A stretch of DNA of 36,447 nucleotides from JBJEFI01 sp051873875. GTDB taxonomy: Bacteria > Bacillota > Bacilli > Bacillales > Bacillaceae_G. How positions within the stretch are numbered: the stretch's first letter is position 1; every line of letters begins with the position of its first letter. Location: assembly GCA_051873875.1 (NCBI GenBank), contig JBJEFI010000105.1, positions 1 through 36,447 of the forward strand. The letters run 5' to 3'. Below the pieces are notes generated by a model. The model ran no database searches and had not been told where the DNA came from. It was given only the letters and a program-made list of their open reading frames with translations. Below, piece by piece: positions 8,584 to 17,350 of this stretch. Made by a program: the position numbers and the translations under genes.

Positions 8584-9648
8584 TTATTTCACCTCTTGGT
8601 CAAACTTACATGTCATCTGTTCAATAATATAATTTGTAAACTCTTCTGTTGAACAGTTCCCACCTAAATCAGCTGTTCGTTTTTCATTTTCTAATACAGA
8701 TTGAATACTTGCTTCTATTAATTTACTTTCTTCATATAATCCAAAATCAAATAACATCATACTAACAGAAAATAGCATAGCCGATGGATTTGCAATTCCT
8801 TTTCCAGCAATATCAGGAGCAGAACCATGAATTGGTTCATACAATGCTGGCCCACCATCTGAATAACTTCCAGAAGGTAACATTCCTAAAGAACCTGTAA
8901 CCATCGATGCTTCGTCACTTAAAATATCACCAAACATATTCTCTGTTACAAGGACATCAAATCGTGAAGGTCGACGAATCAATTCCATTGCTGCTGCATC
9001 TACTAAAATATGTTCTATTTGCACATCCGGGTAGTGGGTTGCAACTTCTTCTACTACTTCTCGCCATAATTTACTAGACTCTAATACATTTGCTTTATCA
9101 ACAGAGGTCACTAAATTTTTACGCTTTTGAGCTAACTTAAAAGAATATTCTACAATTCGTTCTATTTCCGCTCGTGTATACATTAATGTATCAACTGCTT
9201 TATCTTCAATCCGATACTTTGGTTCTCCAAAATATAACCCACCAGTTAATTCTCTTACGACAACAAAATCAACATCTTTTACAATATGAGATTTTAACGG
9301 TGACACATCAGCCAGCACTTCTGTTACCTTTACAGGTCTTACATTGGCAAATACATTTAAAGCTTTTCGTAATCCAAGAAGTCCTTTTTCAGGCCTTTCT
9401 TCTCCCCGATCCCACTTTGGACCACCGACTGCTCCTAATAAAATCGCATCACCTTCTAAACAAGCAACTAACGTTTCTTGTGGCAAGGCATTTCCTATCA
9501 CATCAATTGCAATACCTCCAAAGTAACATTGTTCCGTATGAAAGGTATGATTATACAATTGTTCGATAGTGGAAAGAATAGCTTTTGCACTGTTCATAAT
9601 TTCAGGCCCTATCCCATCGCCTGGTAATAACACAATTTTTTTCTCCAT
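8584..9648 (-). CDS. leuB: 3-isopropylmalate dehydrogenase
   Basis: Oxidises and decarboxylates 3-isopropylmalate to 2-oxoisocaproate using NAD+. The ATG at 9648 gives 354 residues starting MEKKIVLLPGDGIGPEIM, the usual length and start. An upstream in-frame codon at 9684 would overlap leuA and lacks a ribosome site, whereas AAGGAGAGG precedes 9648. Motifs: LLGAVGGPKWD, RELTGGLYFGEP (substrate arginine and loop), the VDAAAMELIRRPSRFDVLVTENMFGDILSDEASM metal site region, and the NAD-binding EPIHGSAPDIAGKGIANP. It lies 13 bases after leuA. Confidence 0.96.
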   Translation of the reverse strand: MEKKIVLLPGDGIGPEIMNSAKAILSTIEQLYNHTFHTEQCYFGGIAIDVIGNALPQETLVACLEGDAILLGAVGGPKWDRGEERPEKGLLGLRKALNVFANVRPVKVTEVLADVSPLKSHIVKDVDFVVVRELTGGLYFGEPKYRIEDKAVDTLMYTRAEIERIVEYSFKLAQKRKNLVTSVDKANVLESSKLWREVVEEVATHYPDVQIEHILVDAAAMELIRRPSRFDVLVTENMFGDILSDEASMVTGSLGMLPSGSYSDGGPALYEPIHGSAPDIAGKGIANPSAMLFSVSMMLFDFGLYEESKLIEASIQSVLENEKRTADLGGNCSTEEFTNYIIEQMTCKFDQEVK

Positions 9649-9661
9649 CTCTTTCCTCTCC

Positions 9662-11182
9662 TTAACTTTGTATAGGTATTTCAATCGAAAATTTACATGC
9701 TGCGTTTACATATGCTTTTGCAGATGCTTCTAATACATCAAATGCTACTCCATAACCTGTGACTTTTTTCCCATCTTTATCTAACACAACATGTACTTGT
9801 GCTAGCGCATCTTCCCCTTGGGTAATTGATTGAATGCGGTAATCTTCTAAACGACAACTTAAGCCTAAAATTCTTTCAATCGCATTGTAAATAGATTCAA
9901 TACTACCCTTTCCTGCAGCCGCGTCTTGATAACATTTTCCATCTGCACCTGTTAACTCTACCATTGCAGTTTGCAATCCATTTGAATGGAACGTTACATG
10001 TAATTGTGAAACTTCATATTTTTGAGTTAATGATACTTTTTCCCCAAGAACAAGTACATGTAAATCATCATCTGTTACTTCTTTCTTTGAATCTGCTAAT
10101 TTTTTAAATGCTGCAAATGCACGGTCTCGTTCTTGATTTGACAAAGAATACCCTAACCGTTCTAAATGTTCTGTAAAAGCGTGACGTCCGGAATGTTTTC
10201 CTAATACCAAATTATTCGTTTCTACACCAACTAAATCTGGTGAAATGATTTCATAAGTTGTAACTTCCTTTAACACCCCATCTTGGTGAATACCTGATTC
10301 GTGTGCAAAGGCATTAGCACCAACAATTGCTTTATTCTTTTGAATAGCCATGCCTGTTAAGCGACTTACTAATGAGCTTGTTTTCTTTATTTCTTTTAGA
10401 TTCATATTTGTTTTAACGTTATATAAATCATTTCGAATATGTAATGCAACTGCAATTTCTTCTAATGCTGCATTTCCAGCTCGCTCTCCGATACCATTGA
10501 TTGTACCTTCGACTTGACGAACACCTGCCGAAATAGCAGCTAATGAATTTGCTGTAGCCATCCCTAAATCATCATGACAGTGGCATGAAAAAATTGCTTT
10601 ATCAAAAGAGGGAACATGTTGCTGTAAATATTGGAATAAATCAATATATTCAGCTGGATTTGTGTAACCAACTGTATCAGGGATATTAATTACAGAGGCA
10701 CCTGCACGGATAGACTCTTCAACAAAACGTGATAAAAATGCTCTATCTGTTCGACAGGCATCTTCTGCTGATACTTGAATAATAGGAAAATACTTTTTCG
10801 CAAATCTGACAGAAGAAACAATTGTATCAATCACTTCTTCTCGAGACATTTTCAATTTATATTTCATATGAATATCGCTTGTCGCCAAAAAAACATGTAA
10901 TCTAGGATGAGCGCCATCCTTTAATGCTTCCCATGCCGTTAAAATATCCGATTCTTTAGCACGAGCTAAACTTGTAACGGATGTCTGTTTACACATGTTT
11001 GCTATTTGACGAATACTATCAAAATCACCAGGAGAGGCTGCCGCAAAACCAGCCTCTATAATGTCAATCCCTAATCGTTCCAATTGATTAGCAATTTGTA
11101 GCTTTTCATACACATTTAAATTAACCCCAGGTGATTGTTCTCCATCCCGTAACGTTGTATCAAAAAGCTGCACTTTTTGCAT
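9662..11182 (-). CDS. leuA: 2-isopropylmalate synthase
   Basis: The first committed enzyme of leucine synthesis, condensing acetyl-CoA with 2-oxoisovalerate. The 506 residues show the HMGL-type TIM barrel starting FDTTLRDGEQSPGVNL, the metal-binding CHCHDDLGMATANSLAAI and the NGIGERAGNAALEEIA loop. A linker and a C-terminal LeuA regulatory domain (about 385-506, with GADGKCYQDAAAGKGSIESI) follow, normally the site of leucine feedback inhibition. The ATG at 11182 lies four bases after the ilvC stop, with GAGGTG ten bases upstream. This is the first leu gene, joining the valine/isoleucine and leucine halves of the operon. Confidence 0.96.
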   Translation of the reverse strand: MQKVQLFDTTLRDGEQSPGVNLNVYEKLQIANQLERLGIDIIEAGFAAASPGDFDSIRQIANMCKQTSVTSLARAKESDILTAWEALKDGAHPRLHVFLATSDIHMKYKLKMSREEVIDTIVSSVRFAKKYFPIIQVSAEDACRTDRAFLSRFVEESIRAGASVINIPDTVGYTNPAEYIDLFQYLQQHVPSFDKAIFSCHCHDDLGMATANSLAAISAGVRQVEGTINGIGERAGNAALEEIAVALHIRNDLYNVKTNMNLKEIKKTSSLVSRLTGMAIQKNKAIVGANAFAHESGIHQDGVLKEVTTYEIISPDLVGVETNNLVLGKHSGRHAFTEHLERLGYSLSNQERDRAFAAFKKLADSKKEVTDDDLHVLVLGEKVSLTQKYEVSQLHVTFHSNGLQTAMVELTGADGKCYQDAAAGKGSIESIYNAIERILGLSCRLEDYRIQSITQGEDALAQVHVVLDKDGKKVTGYGVAFDVLEASAKAYVNAACKFSIEIPIQS

Positions 11183-11186
11183 GTCA

Positions 11187-12197
11187 CTATTTCACCTCAA
11201 CTTTTTCCTTTGGTTGGATAAATGGCATCATACTGCGTAATTGACGACCAACCACTTCAAGTTGCTGTTCTTTTTCTCTTTCATTGATTGCGTTAAATAC
11301 GGGACGACCGTTTTTATTTTCATCAATCCAACCACGAGCAAATGTACCATCTTGAATCTCAGCAAGAATTTGACCCATTGCCGCTTTTGTCTCATCTGTA
11401 ATTACACGTGGACCAGATACGAAATCTCCCCATTGTGCTGTGTCAGAAATAGAATATCTCATATTAGATAATCCACCTTCATACATAAGGTCAACAATTA
11501 ATTTTAATTCATGTAAACATTCAAAATAAGCAATTTCAGGTTGATAACCAGCTTTCACTAATGTTTCAAATCCTGCTTTTACTAATTCTGATACACCACC
11601 ACAAAGTACCGCTTGTTCACCAAATAAATCTGTTTCTGTTTCTTCTTTAAATGTTGTTTGAAGAACACCGGCACGAGTTGCTCCAATTCCTTGAGCATAT
11701 GATAATGCTTTTTGTACTGCTTCTCCAGTTGCATCTTGATAAACTGCAAATAATGCTGGTACAGCGCCACCTTCCACGAATGTACGGCGAACTAAATGAC
11801 CAGGACCTTTTGGTGCAACTAAAAATACATCTACATTTTCTGGTGGTGTAATTTGTCCAAAATGAATATTAAACCCATGCGCAAATGCCAATGCATCCCC
11901 TTCTTCTAAATAAGGCGCAATTTCTTGTTCATATACTGCTGGTTGATGCTCATCCGGTAATAAAATCATTACAACTTGAGCCACTTGAGCTGCTTTACTT
12001 ACAGTAGTTACTTTTAATCCATCTTGTACAGCCGCATCCCATGATTTCCCTTTACGAGCGCCAACAACAACATCAAATCCTTGATCATGTAAATTTAATG
12101 CATGTGCATGTCCTTGAGAACCATACCCAATAATTGCAATTGTTTTGTCCTTTAACACATTTGTTTGTACATCTGTTCCATAGTATACTTTTGCCAT
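11187..12197 (-). CDS. ilvC: Ketol-acid reductoisomerase (class I)
   Basis: Converts acetolactate or acetohydroxybutyrate to the dihydroxy acids using NADPH and Mg2+. The length, 336 residues, is the short class I form. The N-terminal Rossmann domain carries GYGSQGHAHALNL, followed by ARKGKSW, whose arginine and serine fit NADPH preference. The knotted C-terminal domain has the metal site motifs DLFGEQAVLCGG and FECLHELKLIVDLMYEGG. KGPGHLVRRTF is also present. It lies 21 bases after ilvN with a GGAGGG ribosome site before the ATG at 12197. Confidence 0.97.
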   Translation of the reverse strand: MAKVYYGTDVQTNVLKDKTIAIIGYGSQGHAHALNLHDQGFDVVVGARKGKSWDAAVQDGLKVTTVSKAAQVAQVVMILLPDEHQPAVYEQEIAPYLEEGDALAFAHGFNIHFGQITPPENVDVFLVAPKGPGHLVRRTFVEGGAVPALFAVYQDATGEAVQKALSYAQGIGATRAGVLQTTFKEETETDLFGEQAVLCGGVSELVKAGFETLVKAGYQPEIAYFECLHELKLIVDLMYEGGLSNMRYSISDTAQWGDFVSGPRVITDETKAAMGQILAEIQDGTFARGWIDENKNGRPVFNAINEREKEQQLEVVGRQLRSMMPFIQPKEKVEVK

Positions 12198-12218
12198 TGT
12201 AAAATCCCTCCAGATATA

Positions 12219-12734
12219 TTAGTAAGCAATTAATTTTTGCTTATTCTCAACTTTTTTAGTACTTCTTGTAAATGCTGTAACACCTGTTCTTGCCACTTCC
12301 TTTAATCCATATGGGCGAAGCAATTCAATTAGTGCTTCTACTTTGTCTCCTGTTCCTGTTACTTGAACAACAATTGAGTCTCTTCCAACATCAATAACAG
12401 TGGCTCGGAAAGGTTCAATTAAACTATAAATTTCTGTTCTTGTATTTGCATTCGCAAATACTTTTACTAATGCCAATTCCCTAGCAATTGCTGATTCATC
12501 CGTAATATCTGATACTTTTAATACATCAATTTGTTTATTTAATTGTTTTATTAATTGTTCAATTTGATCTAATGTATCAACGTGAACAACGAATGTCATT
12601 CTTGAAATATGGTCAGATTCTGTATGTCCAACTGAAATACTCTCAATATTAAATTGACGACGTGACATCACGCCGGTGATTCGATTTAATACACCACTTT
12701 TATTTAGTACTATTGCTGTTACAATTCGCTTCAT
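12219..12734 (-). CDS. ilvN: Acetolactate synthase, small regulatory subunit
   Basis: The regulatory subunit that binds valine and stimulates the catalytic subunit IlvB. The 171 residues have an N-terminal ACT domain (about 2-76, RIVTAIVLNKSGVLNRITGV then FNIESISVG) and the IlvN C-terminal domain (about 84-160, ending LKEVARTGVTAFTR). Its ATG overlaps the ilvB stop by four bases (ATGA), so the two subunits are translationally coupled. Some databases call this protein ilvH; the ilvB-linked position favours ilvN. Confidence 0.95.
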   Translation of the reverse strand: MKRIVTAIVLNKSGVLNRITGVMSRRQFNIESISVGHTESDHISRMTFVVHVDTLDQIEQLIKQLNKQIDVLKVSDITDESAIARELALVKVFANANTRTEIYSLIEPFRATVIDVGRDSIVVQVTGTGDKVEALIELLRPYGLKEVARTGVTAFTRSTKKVENKQKLIAY

Positions 12735-14428
12735 TCTTCGACACCTACCATTTCATGCACGCCTTTTCCAGGTGCAACCATCGGGTATACTTTTTCTGAT
12801 TGTACAACATGACAATCAATTAAAACGGGGCCATCGTAACTGAAAGCTACCTTCAGTTCTTGTTGTGCGGTTAATGGATTTGAAATACTTACACCTCTAA
12901 TACCATAAGCTTCTGCTAACTTCACAAAGTCAGGCTGTACATCTAATAAAGAATGAGAATAACGTTGATTATAAAACACTTCTTGCCACTGACGAACCAT
13001 TCCAAGTGCTGCATTGTTAATAATAACAATCTTAATAGGAAGGTTATGTTCTTTAATAACACTTAGCTCTTGTAATGTCATTTGAAAACCTGCATCGCCT
13101 ATAAATGCAACAACCGTAGCATCTTTTTCAGCAAATTGTGCCCCAATTGCCGCTGGTAATCCGAAGCCCATTGTTCCTAAACCACCAGATGTAATCCATT
13201 TATGTGGACCTTGAAGTGGATAAAATTGCGCTGCCCACATTTGATGTTGACCTACGTCTGTAGAAATAATTGCTTCTCCGTTGGTAATCTGATGAACCAT
13301 TTCAATAACAGCTTGTGGTTTTAAATTTAGAGAACTATCATTATATTTAAATGGATGCTTGTTTTTTCTTTCAGCCAAAATATTAAGCCAGATTTGGTAA
13401 TTTCTTTTTTCTACTTCTGATTCTAATAGCATTTCTAACGCATTCTTCGCACACGCAACAATCGGAATATCTGTTGGTACATTTTTACTAATTTCAGCCG
13501 GATCAATATCGATATGACAAACAACTGCATTTTGGGCGAAATGTGCTAAATTTCCTGTTAATCTGTCATCAAAACGCGCTCCAATATTGATAAGTAAATC
13601 ACATTCATATAATGCCATGTTCGCTGTATATGTTCCGTGCATTCCACCCATACCTAAAAATAAGTCATCATCGGCTGGGAAAGTCCCTAATCCAAGCAAT
13701 GTATTTACAACTGGAACTTGAAACTTACGAGCAAATTTTGTAAATTCTTTTGCGGCATCTGCATGTAAAATACCTGCTCCTCCTAAAATGACAGGCTTTT
13801 GAGCCACTTCCAATGCTGCAATTAACTTTGCAATTTGCATTCGATTTGGTTCATAGTTTGGTTGATAGCCAGGTAAATTGATTTCAACAACCTCTTTTTC
13901 TTCACCAGTTTCAATAACCATATTTTTAGGTAAATCAATAACAACAGGTCCTGGTCTTCCGGTTGAAGCAATATGAAATGCTTCTTTAATGATGACAGGT
14001 AAATCACTTACTTTTCGTACTTGATAGTTATGTTTCGTAACAGGCATTGTTAATCCAATAACGTCAGCCTCTTGAAATGCATCTGTTCCAATCACTGTTG
14101 TTGCCACCTGACCTGTAAATACAACGAGAGGAAGTGAATCCATCATTGCATCTGCTAAACCAGTAATCACATTTGTTGCACCTGGCCCACTTGTCGCAAT
14201 AACAACCCCTGGTTTTCTCGTAATCCTTGCGTATCCTTCTGCAGCATGGATTGCACCTTGTTCATGTCTTGTTAGAATATGTTTAATGTCTGCATCGTAT
14301 AAAGCATCGTAAAGTGGAAGTACTGCACCACCTGGATATCCAAATACAATCTCTACTGACTCGGCTTTTAATGCATCAATTAAAAGTTTCGCCCCTTTTT
14401 TCATCTGTGATTCCGCTTTTACTTTCAA
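12731..14428 (-). CDS. ilvB: Acetolactate synthase, catalytic subunit
   Basis: A thiamine diphosphate/FAD enzyme making acetolactate or acetohydroxybutyrate from pyruvate (plus 2-oxobutyrate). Start choice: TTG at 14428 lies eight bases after GGGGAG, while the ATG at 14446 sits on that ribosome site and would be untranslatable from it, so 565 residues is preferred. N-terminal ThDP-pyrimidine domain with VFGYPGGAVLPLYDAL and the catalytic glutamate in RHEQGAIHAAEGYAR; central FAD domain (GARFDDRLTGN, HIDIDPAEISKN); C-terminal ThDP-diphosphate motif GDAGFQMTLQELS ... IINN. It is separated from ilvD by 110 bases, the largest gap in the operon, with a possible internal control site. Confidence 0.95.
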   Translation of the reverse strand: MKVKAESQMKKGAKLLIDALKAESVEIVFGYPGGAVLPLYDALYDADIKHILTRHEQGAIHAAEGYARITRKPGVVIATSGPGATNVITGLADAMMDSLPLVVFTGQVATTVIGTDAFQEADVIGLTMPVTKHNYQVRKVSDLPVIIKEAFHIASTGRPGPVVIDLPKNMVIETGEEKEVVEINLPGYQPNYEPNRMQIAKLIAALEVAQKPVILGGAGILHADAAKEFTKFARKFQVPVVNTLLGLGTFPADDDLFLGMGGMHGTYTANMALYECDLLINIGARFDDRLTGNLAHFAQNAVVCHIDIDPAEISKNVPTDIPIVACAKNALEMLLESEVEKRNYQIWLNILAERKNKHPFKYNDSSLNLKPQAVIEMVHQITNGEAIISTDVGQHQMWAAQFYPLQGPHKWITSGGLGTMGFGLPAAIGAQFAEKDATVVAFIGDAGFQMTLQELSVIKEHNLPIKIVIINNAALGMVRQWQEVFYNQRYSHSLLDVQPDFVKLAEAYGIRGVSISNPLTAQQELKVAFSYDGPVLIDCHVVQSEKVYPMVAPGKGVHEMVGVEE

Positions 14429-14538
14429 GATATACGCTCCCCTCATAAAATTTTATACAACCTTATCCTTAAAACTGAATTTTCTGTATTTTTACACAGT
14501 AAGGGATATAAAGGATTATCCTATCCCCACTTAACAAA
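14429..14538 (-). promoter_or_regulatory. ilvD-ilvB gap with hairpin and weak CodY-like box
   Basis: This 110-base gap is unusual in an otherwise tightly packed operon. In the transcript GGGATA and TATCCC flank a small GGAT-A-ATCC hairpin just after the ilvD stop. AATTTTCTGTATTTT (14478-14492, plus-strand reading) matches the 15-base CodY consensus at 12 positions. No convincing -35/-10 pair is seen, so it may be a CodY roadblock, an RNA-processing or attenuation structure, or merely spacer. Confidence 0.35.
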
Positions 14539-16206
14539 CTAAATTTTCATTACACCGCCTGTATTTGCTGATGTAACTAGTTTCGCATATCTAGCCAAAT
14601 AACCACTTTTCACTTTTGGCTCAGGCTGCACAAAATCTTTGCGACGATTCTCTAATTCTTGTTCATCTACATGTAAATGAATTGTTCGTTCAATAAGGTC
14701 AATGGAAATGGAATCACCATTTTCAATTAAGGCAATTGGACCACCTTCCGCTGCTTCTGGCGATACATGACCAATGGCAATGCCTCTTGTTGCCCCTGAA
14801 AAACGCCCGTCTGTAATTAATGCAACTTTCGTTCCTAGCCCTCTTCCTACAATAGAAGATGTAGGAGCAAGCATTTCTGGCATACCTGGACCACCTTTTG
14901 GTCCTTCATATCGAATAACAACAACTTGGCCTTCTTTTACAGTATCATTGTCAATTGCTTCAACTGCCTCATCATGAGAATGGAAACAAATTGCTTCCCC
15001 TGTAAAAAATTGAATCGAAGGATCAACGCCACCAACTTTGATAACAGCTCCATCAGGGGCAATATTTCCATAAAGGATAGACAAACCACCTACCGGACTG
15101 TACGCATTTTCTTTCGGGCGAATGACATCTTTATTTGTAATAGAAACATCTTTTACATTTTCTTCGATTGTCTTACCAGTAACGGTAATGCGATCCTTGT
15201 GAAGTGCACCATCGATTTTTAGTAATTCATTCATGATAGCTGGTACTCCACCTGCTTCATGAACATCATGCATCGAATAATGGGATGCTGGACTAATTTT
15301 TGATAAATATGGTATTTTCTTGGCAACTTCATTGATGTCGCTTAAATTATATTCAATTCCAGCTTCGTGAGCGATAGCCATTAAATGCAGTACTGTATTT
15401 GTTGAGCCGCCCATTGCCATATCTAAAGCAAAGGCATCATCGATTGCTTCTTTTGTCACAATGTCACGTGGCTTAATATCTTTTTTCACTAAATCCATTA
15501 ATTTTGTCGCTGCCTCATAAACAAGTTTGCGACGTTCTTCACTTGTCGCCAAAACAGTTCCATTATATGGAAGAGCTAATCCAAGCATTTCCATAATGCA
15601 ATTCATTGAATTAGCAGTAAACATTCCAGAACATGACCCACAAGTTGGACAAGCTTCTTGTTCCATCTCTATTAAATCTTCGATACTTATTTTCCCAGAT
15701 TTAAATGAACCAACACCTTCAAAAACAGAAACTAGAGATAATGCTTTCCCCTCCTTAGACAATCCAGCTTTCATTGGACCACCTGAGACAAAAACTGATG
15801 GGACATTTGTTCTTACTGATGCCATTAACATTCCTGGTGTAATTTTGTCACAGTTTGGAATATACAATACCCCATCAAACCAATGTGCATTAATTACTGT
15901 CTCGGCTGCGTCTGCAATAATTTCTCGGCTTGGTAATGAATAACGCATCCCTATATGCCCCATTGCAATCCCATCATCTACGCCAATTGTATTAAATTCA
16001 AATGGAACACCACCTGCAGCCCGTATTGCTTCTTTGGCAATATCCCCTAGTTCACGTAAATGAATATGGCCAGGTACAATATCAATATAAGAATTACAAA
16101 TTGCAATAAATGGTTTATCCATATCCTCTTGTGTAACGCCTGTAGCATGTAACAAGCTTCGATGAGGTGCTCGATCTACTCCCTTTTTAATCATATGACT
16201 TCGCAA
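14539..16206 (-). CDS. ilvD: Dihydroxy-acid dehydratase
   Basis: An Fe-S dehydratase making the 2-oxo acid precursors of valine and isoleucine. From TTG at 16206 it has 555 residues beginning M-RSHMIKKGVDRAPHRS, with AGGTG six bases upstream; a frame from GTG 16215 overlaps that ribosome site. Conserved features: NSYIDIVPGHIHL, the cysteine in YIPNCDKITPGML, CPTCGSCSGMFTANSMNC with the other cluster cysteines, GGSTNTVLHLMAIAHEAG, and the C-terminal GRFSGATRGIAIGHVSPEAAEGGPI. It starts ten bases after the ilvE stop. Placement inside the ilv-leu operon, between ilvE and ilvB, gives the operon a complete valine/leucine pathway. Confidence 0.94.
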   Translation of the reverse strand: MRSHMIKKGVDRAPHRSLLHATGVTQEDMDKPFIAICNSYIDIVPGHIHLRELGDIAKEAIRAAGGVPFEFNTIGVDDGIAMGHIGMRYSLPSREIIADAAETVINAHWFDGVLYIPNCDKITPGMLMASVRTNVPSVFVSGGPMKAGLSKEGKALSLVSVFEGVGSFKSGKISIEDLIEMEQEACPTCGSCSGMFTANSMNCIMEMLGLALPYNGTVLATSEERRKLVYEAATKLMDLVKKDIKPRDIVTKEAIDDAFALDMAMGGSTNTVLHLMAIAHEAGIEYNLSDINEVAKKIPYLSKISPASHYSMHDVHEAGGVPAIMNELLKIDGALHKDRITVTGKTIEENVKDVSITNKDVIRPKENAYSPVGGLSILYGNIAPDGAVIKVGGVDPSIQFFTGEAICFHSHDEAVEAIDNDTVKEGQVVVIRYEGPKGGPGMPEMLAPTSSIVGRGLGTKVALITDGRFSGATRGIAIGHVSPEAAEGGPIALIENGDSISIDLIERTIHLHVDEQELENRRKDFVQPEPKVKSGYLARYAKLVTSANTGGVMKI

Positions 16207-16215
16207 GACAATCAC

Positions 16216-17103
16216 CTATCCTTGTACGTAAATTTTTTCGCCATCTTCTACTACTAATTTTCGATATTCTTCTAAAATTAAATTTGTATGTTTACCTGTT
16301 TTTCCATCTCCAATAACGCGACCGTCTACTTTTGTAACACCAATAATTTCTGCTGCTGTTCCTGTCAAAAATACTTCATCAGCAACGTATACATCATGAC
16401 GAGTAAATAATGCTTCTGAAACCTTATAACCTAATTTTTCTGCCAGTTCCATAACTGCATTTCTTGTAATTCCTTCTAAGGCCCCAATCGCAGATGGCGG
16501 TGTTATTAACTTGTTGCCTTTTACAATAAATACGTTATCGCCAGAACCTTCTGCCACATATCCTTGATCATTTAATACTAACGCCTCTTCTGCTCCCGCT
16601 AATTTCGCTTCAACACGTACTAAAATGTTATTTAAATAGTTGAGTGATTTTATTTGTGGGTTTAATGCATCACTTCTGTTTCTCCGTGTTGCTACTGTAA
16701 CAATTTCAATCCCATCCTCATACATTTTTTTAGGAAAGAGTGCTAATTGTTCTGCAATAACAATAACGTTTGGTTTTCCACATGTTGTTGGATCTAAACC
16801 AAGGTTTCCTTCACCCCGTGATACGATTAGACGGATATAACCGCTATGTAACCCATTTTTATTCACTGTTTCTACGATAATAGTTATTAGTTCTTCTAAC
16901 GTATACGGAATTTCAAGCATAATTGACTTTGCTGACTCATATAAACGAACTAAATGCTCTTTTAATCGAAAAACATTTCCTTCATAAATTCGAATCCCCT
17001 CAAAAATACCATCGCCGTATAAAAATCCATGGTCGTAAACTGATACTTTTGCTTCATGTTTTAAGACAAATTCGCCATTTAAAAAGATAAACTGCTGTGA
17101 CAT
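16216..17103 (-). CDS. ilvE: Branched-chain amino acid aminotransferase
   Basis: A fold-type IV PLP aminotransferase for the last step of valine, leucine and isoleucine synthesis. ATG 17103 is chosen over the longer frame at 17166: GGGGG lies seven bases upstream, and the 295-residue product starts MSQQFIFLNGEFV as family members do. Motifs: SVYDHGFLYGDGIFEGIRIY, YIRLIVSRGEGNLGLDP, the PLP lysine in NPQIKSLNYLNN, the EGSGDNVFIV loop, and DEVFLTGTAAEI near the end. First gene of the operon, behind a sigma-A-like promoter (17230-17257) and a CodY box (17165-17179). Confidence 0.95.
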   Translation of the reverse strand: MSQQFIFLNGEFVLKHEAKVSVYDHGFLYGDGIFEGIRIYEGNVFRLKEHLVRLYESAKSIMLEIPYTLEELITIIVETVNKNGLHSGYIRLIVSRGEGNLGLDPTTCGKPNVIVIAEQLALFPKKMYEDGIEIVTVATRRNRSDALNPQIKSLNYLNNILVRVEAKLAGAEEALVLNDQGYVAEGSGDNVFIVKGNKLITPPSAIGALEGITRNAVMELAEKLGYKVSEALFTRHDVYVADEVFLTGTAAEIIGVTKVDGRVIGDGKTGKHTNLILEEYRKLVVEDGEKIYVQG

Positions 17104-17164
17104 TTTTTTACCCCCAAAAATTTTATTACTTTTAAGCATATGCCTATTCGTTCTCAAAATCAAC

Positions 17165-17179
17165 AATTTTCTGAATTTT
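17165..17179. promoter_or_regulatory. CodY box in the ilvE leader
   Basis: AATTTTCTGAATTTT matches the CodY consensus AATTTTCWGAAAATT at 13 of 15 positions. It lies 62 bases upstream of the ilvE start and about 45 bases downstream of the predicted transcription start, where bound CodY would block elongation. CodY with branched-chain amino acids and GTP represses ilv-leu operons in Bacillus. Confidence 0.75.
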
Positions 17180-17229
17180 AAAAAAGATTTTCACGAATCT
17201 GTTACTTTTTCATATAGACAACTCGTTCT

Positions 17230-17257
17230 CTTATATAAAAACACTTCTTTTTATCAA
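17230..17257 (-). promoter_or_regulatory. ilvE: Predicted sigma-A promoter of the ilv-leu operon
   Basis: On the minus strand TTGATA (17257-17252), a 16-base spacer and TATAAG (17235-17230): five of six consensus bases in each box. The leader to ilvE would be about 120 bases and shows no T-box sequence (no GGTGG-ACCGCG motif). Confidence 0.7.
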
Positions 17258-17273
17258 ATTTTTTCTTTATCAC

Positions 17274-17302
17274 TTGATTTATGAATCAATTTGTAGTATA
17301 CC
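17274..17302 (+). promoter_or_regulatory. Possible promoter of the 63-residue protein gene
   Basis: TTGATT (17274-17279), a 17-base spacer and TATACC (17297-17302) face the small gene. The -10 box is mediocre (4 of 6). A start near 17309 would put the CodY box at 17320 immediately downstream. Confidence 0.45.
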
Positions 17303-17319
17303 TACATGTAAATATATTA

Positions 17320-17334
17320 AATTTTCAGAAAATT
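17320..17334. promoter_or_regulatory. Perfect CodY box
   Basis: AATTTTCAGAAAATT is identical to the CodY consensus (15 of 15). It sits directly before the ribosome site of the gene at 17351 and 155 bases from the second box of this divergent intergenic region. Confidence 0.88.
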
Positions 17335-17350
17335 TATGGAGGTAAGTAAA

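Noticed and set aside
17104..17260. T-box riboswitch in the ilvE leader
   Set aside because: Looked for because of the operon type, but no T-box (GGTGG-ACCGCG) sequence or specifier structure is visible and the leader is short.
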